A DNA stretch of 64,000 nt. It comes from Acidimicrobium ferrooxidans (GTDB lineage Bacteria > Actinomycetota > Geothermincolia > Fen-727 > Anoxymicrobiaceae). The translations under genes and the position numbers were made by a program. Where the stretch lies: positions 467,543 through 531,542 of the forward strand of contig DYIU01000002.1 in NCBI GenBank assembly GCA_020723485.1. The letters are read 5' to 3'. Of this stretch, positions 61,684-64,000 are shown piece by piece (the first letter of the stretch is position 1; every line of letters starts with the position of its first letter). The notes under the pieces were generated by a model. That model did not search any database and was not told where the DNA came from. It was given only the letters and a program-made list of their open reading frames with translations.

Positions 61684-62259
61684 CTAGCGCGGCTTGCTGT
61701 TCCGTGCTGCAGCGGCAACCGTTTCTTCGATCCTCCTTGACCTGGTCTCAGGGCGCTTCGCGTCGAGTATCCAGCCGAGTATCAGCTTCTTCGACGAGTC
61801 GCTGAACGCTTCGAAGTTCTTCTTTGCCTGGATGTCGACATCAAGGGCCTTTCGCAGGTCCGGGGGTATCTTGAGGGCTTCGATCTCGTCAAGTCTTGAC
61901 CACGAGCCGTCATTCTTCGCAGCCTCGACTTTCGCCAGTCCAGCTTCGGTCATGAGGCCCTGCTCCAGAAGTCGCTCGACACGCTGCTTGTTGGACCTCG
62001 CCCAGACGCTTCCCGGTTTCCGTGGGGTCAGCAGCAGCAGGTACGAGTCGTCATCGAGGGTCCTGGCCCTCCCGTCTATCCAGCCGAAACAGAGCGCTTC
62101 CTCGACGGCCTCCTCATAGGTCACCCCTGGTTTCCGGCTGCCCTTCTTCGAGATGACTATCCAGGCGCCAGGGGAAGCCGCGTAGTTATTCTCCAGCCAT
62201 GAGCGAAGACGGCTCCGGCTCTTTGGCTCCAGTCTCTCAAGTTCATCAGCCTTCGCCAC
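61684..62259 (-). CDS. YdeI/OmpD-associated family protein
   Basis: A 191-residue protein. SWLENNYAASPGAWIVISKKGSRKPGVTYEEAVEEALCFGWIDG, RKPGSVWARSNKQRVERLL and the C-terminal SSKKLILGWILDAKRPETRSRRIEETV match the YdeI family (bacteriocin-protection/OmpD-associated). The biochemical role is unclear. It ends 8 bp after the convergent GH31 gene. Confidence 0.88.
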   Translation of the reverse strand: MAKADELERLEPKSRSRLRSWLENNYAASPGAWIVISKKGSRKPGVTYEEAVEEALCFGWIDGRARTLDDDSYLLLLTPRKPGSVWARSNKQRVERLLEQGLMTEAGLAKVEAAKNDGSWSRLDEIEALKIPPDLRKALDVDIQAKKNFEAFSDSSKKLILGWILDAKRPETRSRRIEETVAAAARNSKPR

Positions 62260-62277
62260 TTAACCCCCCGACGGTGA

Positions 62278-62328
62278 AAGCAACACGTGATGATTGACTG
62301 GCGTGGTGCGCTTGGAGGGATTCGAACC
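62278..62328. repeat. Direct repeat 1: copied 3' end of tRNA-Arg
   Basis: 51 bp identical to 62477-62527: on the minus strand it carries the T-arm and acceptor 3' end with CCA of tRNA-Arg plus 26 bp of downstream flank. The two copies are 199 bp apart. The proximal copy at 62477 is part of the intact tRNA gene. Confidence 0.9.
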
Positions 62329-62413
62329 GCCCTCCGTCGCTTCGCTCTCCATAGGGGGGGCAGGCCCCCCTCTGGCGCTCGCTCACGCTCGCTGTCACCC
62401 CCCCCGAGTCAGA

Positions 62414-62440
62414 TTTCCGGGGGGATGCTCCCCCCGGAAA
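62414..62440. other. Perfect 11-bp hairpin inside the 199-bp unit
   Basis: TTTCCGGGGGG, loop ATGCT, CCCCCCGGAAA. A second hairpin AGGGGGG-GCAGG-CCCCCCT lies at about 62353-62371. Between this hairpin and copy 2 lies an inverted copy of the T-arm (62456-62480). Confidence 0.85.
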
Positions 62441-62476
62441 GAAATCGACCCCCCTGTCGGGGATTCGAATCCCTCC

Positions 62477-62527
62477 AAGCAACACGTGATGATTGACTGG
62501 CGTGGTGCGCTTGGAGGGATTCGAACC
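62477..62527. repeat. Direct repeat 2: 3' part of tRNA-Arg and flank
   Basis: Identical to 62278-62328 over 51 bp. Positions 62503-62527 lie in the tRNA gene itself, the rest in its 3' flank. Confidence 0.9.
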
Positions 62528-62578
62528 CCCGACACGTGGCTCCGGAGGCCACTGCTCTGTCCCCTGAGCTACAAGCGC
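62503..62578 (-). tRNA. tRNA-Arg (anticodon CCG)
   Basis: A 76-nt cloverleaf on the minus strand: acceptor GCGCTTG/CAAGCGC, D-stem GCTC/GAGC, anticodon stem GTGGC/GCCAC with loop CTCCGGA (anticodon CCG, reading CGG), T-loop TTCGAAT, discriminator A and an encoded CCA. The T-stem GGGGG/CCCTC contains one G-T pair. It lies 16 bp after the HNH gene stop. Confidence 0.93.
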
Positions 62579-62594
62579 ACGGTGAAAGTGAAGG

Positions 62595-63104
62595 TCAGTC
62601 GGCATGCTGCCGGCAGTACTCCAGGTAGCGTTCCCACTCAGGCCTGAGGGGTCCCAGCTCCAGGCTCACCGTTGCCGGCCCCCTGGGAACACCCGGCTTC
62701 CGGAAGGGCTTCAGGCCGGCCTCGACAGGAAGCTTGTCGCGTTTCCTGCCGTTGCACTTCCTGCAGGCTGCGACTACGTTCTCCCAGGCGTGCCCGCCGC
62801 CCCTGCTCCGCGGCACCACGTGGTCGACGGTCTCAGCCGGGCCCCCGCAGTACTGGCAGGTCCAGCTGTCGCGCGCGAACACCGCCCTGCGTGAGAGGTT
62901 CGCCCGGCCGTAGTAAGGCACTTTAACGAAGTACGAGAGCCTTATCACCGACGGTATCGGTATTGTGAGCCTCTCGGAGTGGAAGGCGTACCCGTCGGAC
63001 TCTAGCACCTCTGCCTTTCCCTTGAGGAGGAGCACCACGGCGCGCCGCGCGCTCACCGCGCACAGCGGCTCGAAAGTAGCGTTCAGAAGCAGGACCCTGT
63101 TCAT
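62595..63104 (-). CDS. HNH endonuclease family protein
   Basis: A 169-residue protein common in actinobacteria: VLLLNATFEPLCAVSARRAVVLLLKGKAEVLE at the N-terminus, then HNH core CQYCGGPAETVDHVVPRSRGGGHAWENVVAACRKCNGRKRDK with two CxxC zinc pairs and the catalytic D-H (TVDHVVP). Not flanked by phage or restriction genes. Chromosomal role unknown. It is adjacent to the tRNA gene with the duplicated end. Confidence 0.88.
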   Translation of the reverse strand: MNRVLLLNATFEPLCAVSARRAVVLLLKGKAEVLESDGYAFHSERLTIPIPSVIRLSYFVKVPYYGRANLSRRAVFARDSWTCQYCGGPAETVDHVVPRSRGGGHAWENVVAACRKCNGRKRDKLPVEAGLKPFRKPGVPRGPATVSLELGPLRPEWERYLEYCRQHAD

Positions 63105-63179
63105 AATCCCCTCAAGGGGCCGGCCGACTCTTGCTCAGTATATTACATCAACGGCCGTGGTCCGTCAGCGCCACCGAAT

Positions 63180-63205
63180 GAGCCGGGGCCCGAGAGCCCC
63201 GGCTC
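63180..63205. other. Perfect 10-bp stem-loop downstream of the RLP gene
   Basis: GAGCCGGGGC, loop CCGAGA, GCCCCGGCTC, 62-75 bp after the RuBisCO-like gene stop (minus strand) and before HNH. Without a T run; possible transcript-end structure. Confidence 0.55.
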
Positions 63206-63238
63206 AAACGCTGTTCACTACTGTTACTGATGTTGCTA

Positions 63239-63271
63239 ACGCAACGAAAGTGGTCTGACCCCATTCGTTAC
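63239..63271. repeat. GGGGTCAG element F at the RLP stop codon
   Basis: ACGCAACGAAAGTGGTCTGA then CCCCATTCGTTAC on the plus strand; it contains the RLP stop codon (63268-63270). Arms G(C/T)AACGAA are inverted around the GGTCTGACCCC core; a small extra GTTGC-TAAC-GCAAC hairpin overlaps its 5' edge. Closest to element E. Confidence 0.7.
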
Positions 63272-64000
63272 AGTTTGAACTCGGTCTTTTTGCCCCAGAT
63301 GCCGAGCGATACGCCGAGCTCCTCGTGCTCCTGGCCGGCCTCCTCGAGGGGGACGCCTTTCATGGCCGCGTCTATCGCCTGCCGGAAGGCCTTCGCGCCG
63401 GCAACCGGGCCGTACGGGTGGGCGTGTATGCCCCCGCCCGAGCCTATCATCACCTCGTTGCCGAGTTCGCGGACGATGTCGGGCACGTTCGTTGGCGTTA
63501 TGCCCCCCGAGGGCATGGGCATGGTGGGCTTGAGGTCGCCGAACGGGTAGGTCAGGCACATCGTGGTCTGGCGGAACCGCTCCGGCAGGTACGGCGCCTT
63601 GCCGCCGAGCGCGAACGGGACGACCAGGAAGTCCGCGCCGCAGAGCCTCGGTATCTTGCCCAGCATTATCCACGAAGAGACACCGTGTTCCGGCGACATG
63701 TAGAAGGCTCCGGCGCAGTCCATGTGCGCGAGGACGGGCAGGTTGACCTGGTTGTCCTCGGCGATGGACCTCATGGCTTCGGGACCGACGGCCAGGTAGT
63801 TGACCATCAGGGCGTTTCCGCCGGCGTCCTTCACCGCACGAGCCAGGTCGAGCATCTTGGGCAGGCGGTCGGTGATGTTGACCGTGTAGAGGGTGTGCTC
63901 GCCGGTCTCCTCGAAGACGCGCTTTTCCATCTTCATGTAGGCTTTGACCCTCTTGATGACGCCGTTATACGCCATGTCCGCGATGAGCTCGTCGTCCTTG
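63268..64000 (-). CDS. RuBisCO-like protein (form IV), C-terminal two thirds
   Basis: Partial: the frame is open through the right edge. The visible part starts with KDDE (the carbamylated-Lys/metal motif of RuBisCO, K201-D203-E204 in spinach numbering) and has SGGI (Ser379 region) and GSGGGIHAHPYGP (Gly403-404 phosphate site). The loop around His294 reads HMDCAGAFY, so Arg295 is Met, and the His327 position is Val, so true CO2 fixation is unlikely; this fits a RuBisCO-like protein acting as an enolase, isomerase or transcarboxylase/hydrolase in a salvage or sugar pathway. It ends in element F. Confidence 0.85.
   Translation of the reverse strand, partial: KDDELIADMAYNGVIKRVKAYMKMEKRVFEETGEHTLYTVNITDRLPKMLDLARAVKDAGGNALMVNYLAVGPEAMRSIAEDNQVNLPVLAHMDCAGAFYMSPEHGVSSWIMLGKIPRLCGADFLVVPFALGGKAPYLPERFRQTTMCLTYPFGDLKPTMPMPSGGITPTNVPDIVRELGNEVMIGSGGGIHAHPYGPVAGAKAFRQAIDAAMKGVPLEEAGQEHEELGVSLGIWGKKTEFKL

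Noticed and set aside
62294-62647. Plus-strand reading frames with LEGFEPP and GGIRTPD motifs around the tRNA
   Set aside because: These are translations across the tRNA-Arg gene and its duplicated 3' end; such peptides are a known artefact of tRNA regions.
63105-63180. Small gene between HNH and the RLP gene
   Set aside because: No reading frame with a ribosome site; only the hairpin at 63180-63205 and element F are found.

Overview
This 64 kb window is GC-rich and densely coding. It looks like chromosomal DNA of an uncultured, deep-branching actinobacterium, probably an anaerobe. The actinobacterial signs are a WhiG/FliA-type sigma factor, a SepIVA-like DivIVA homologue beside coaD/rsmD, a phosphatidylinositol-phosphate-synthase-like enzyme followed by a PatA-like acyltransferase, and a giant secreted protein ending in YLAEGTT-type repeats. 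The anaerobic signs are a His-type (sulfide-using) Thi4, a fused ADP-forming acetyl-CoA synthetase and a RuBisCO-like protein. The taxonomy is inferred from gene content only.

Layout. (1) 1-42.4 kb is almost entirely minus-strand housekeeping, read from high to low coordinates. recG-rsmD-coaD-sepIVA-yceD-rpmF-acd-DRTGG-rnc-ROK-smc-ftsY occupies 42.4-28.2 kb. A small plus-strand LUD gene and an unrecognised TIM-barrel-like gene lie at 26-28 kb. ffh-rpsP-khpA-rimM-trmD-rplS-lepB-rnhB-yraN-GT-C-lipoprotein runs 25.2-16.9 kb and comM-dprA 16.8-14.1 kb. xerC-whiG follows, then rpsB-tsf-pyrH-frr-cdsA-dxr-rseP-ispG-proS-DUF2007-PIP synthase-PatA down to 0.9 kb. (2) 42.7-48.7 kb encodes a 2002-residue plus-strand surface protein made of fibronectin-III-like repeats. 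(3) 48.7-54.4 kb holds rpmB and a minus-strand thiamin operon (thi4-thiE-thiC-thiL-thiD-phosphoesterase) behind a TPP riboswitch and terminator. (4) 54.4-61.7 kb holds a large REC-PAS-GAF sensor without an output domain, small unknown genes and a GH31 glycosidase. (5) 61.7-64 kb holds a YdeI-like gene, a tRNA-Arg(CCG) whose 3' end is duplicated around a hairpin-rich 199-bp unit, an HNH nuclease, and a RuBisCO-like gene cut by the window edge.

Structures beyond the genes: a dispersed GGGGTCAG/TGACCCC palindromic element lies at the 3' ends of five minus-strand genes, sometimes contains the stop codon, and in two cases resembles a terminator. One pair forms a perfect 30-bp inverted repeat. Divergent promoters with overlapping -35 boxes separate the thiamin operon from the sensor gene. 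comM appears to start with CTG. rnc runs about 200 nt into the ROK gene. All five convergent gene pairs meet within 8 bp, and no intergenic gap exceeds 300 bp. Genes overlap heavily (ATGA, TTGA and TGATG junctions), which implies strong translational coupling.
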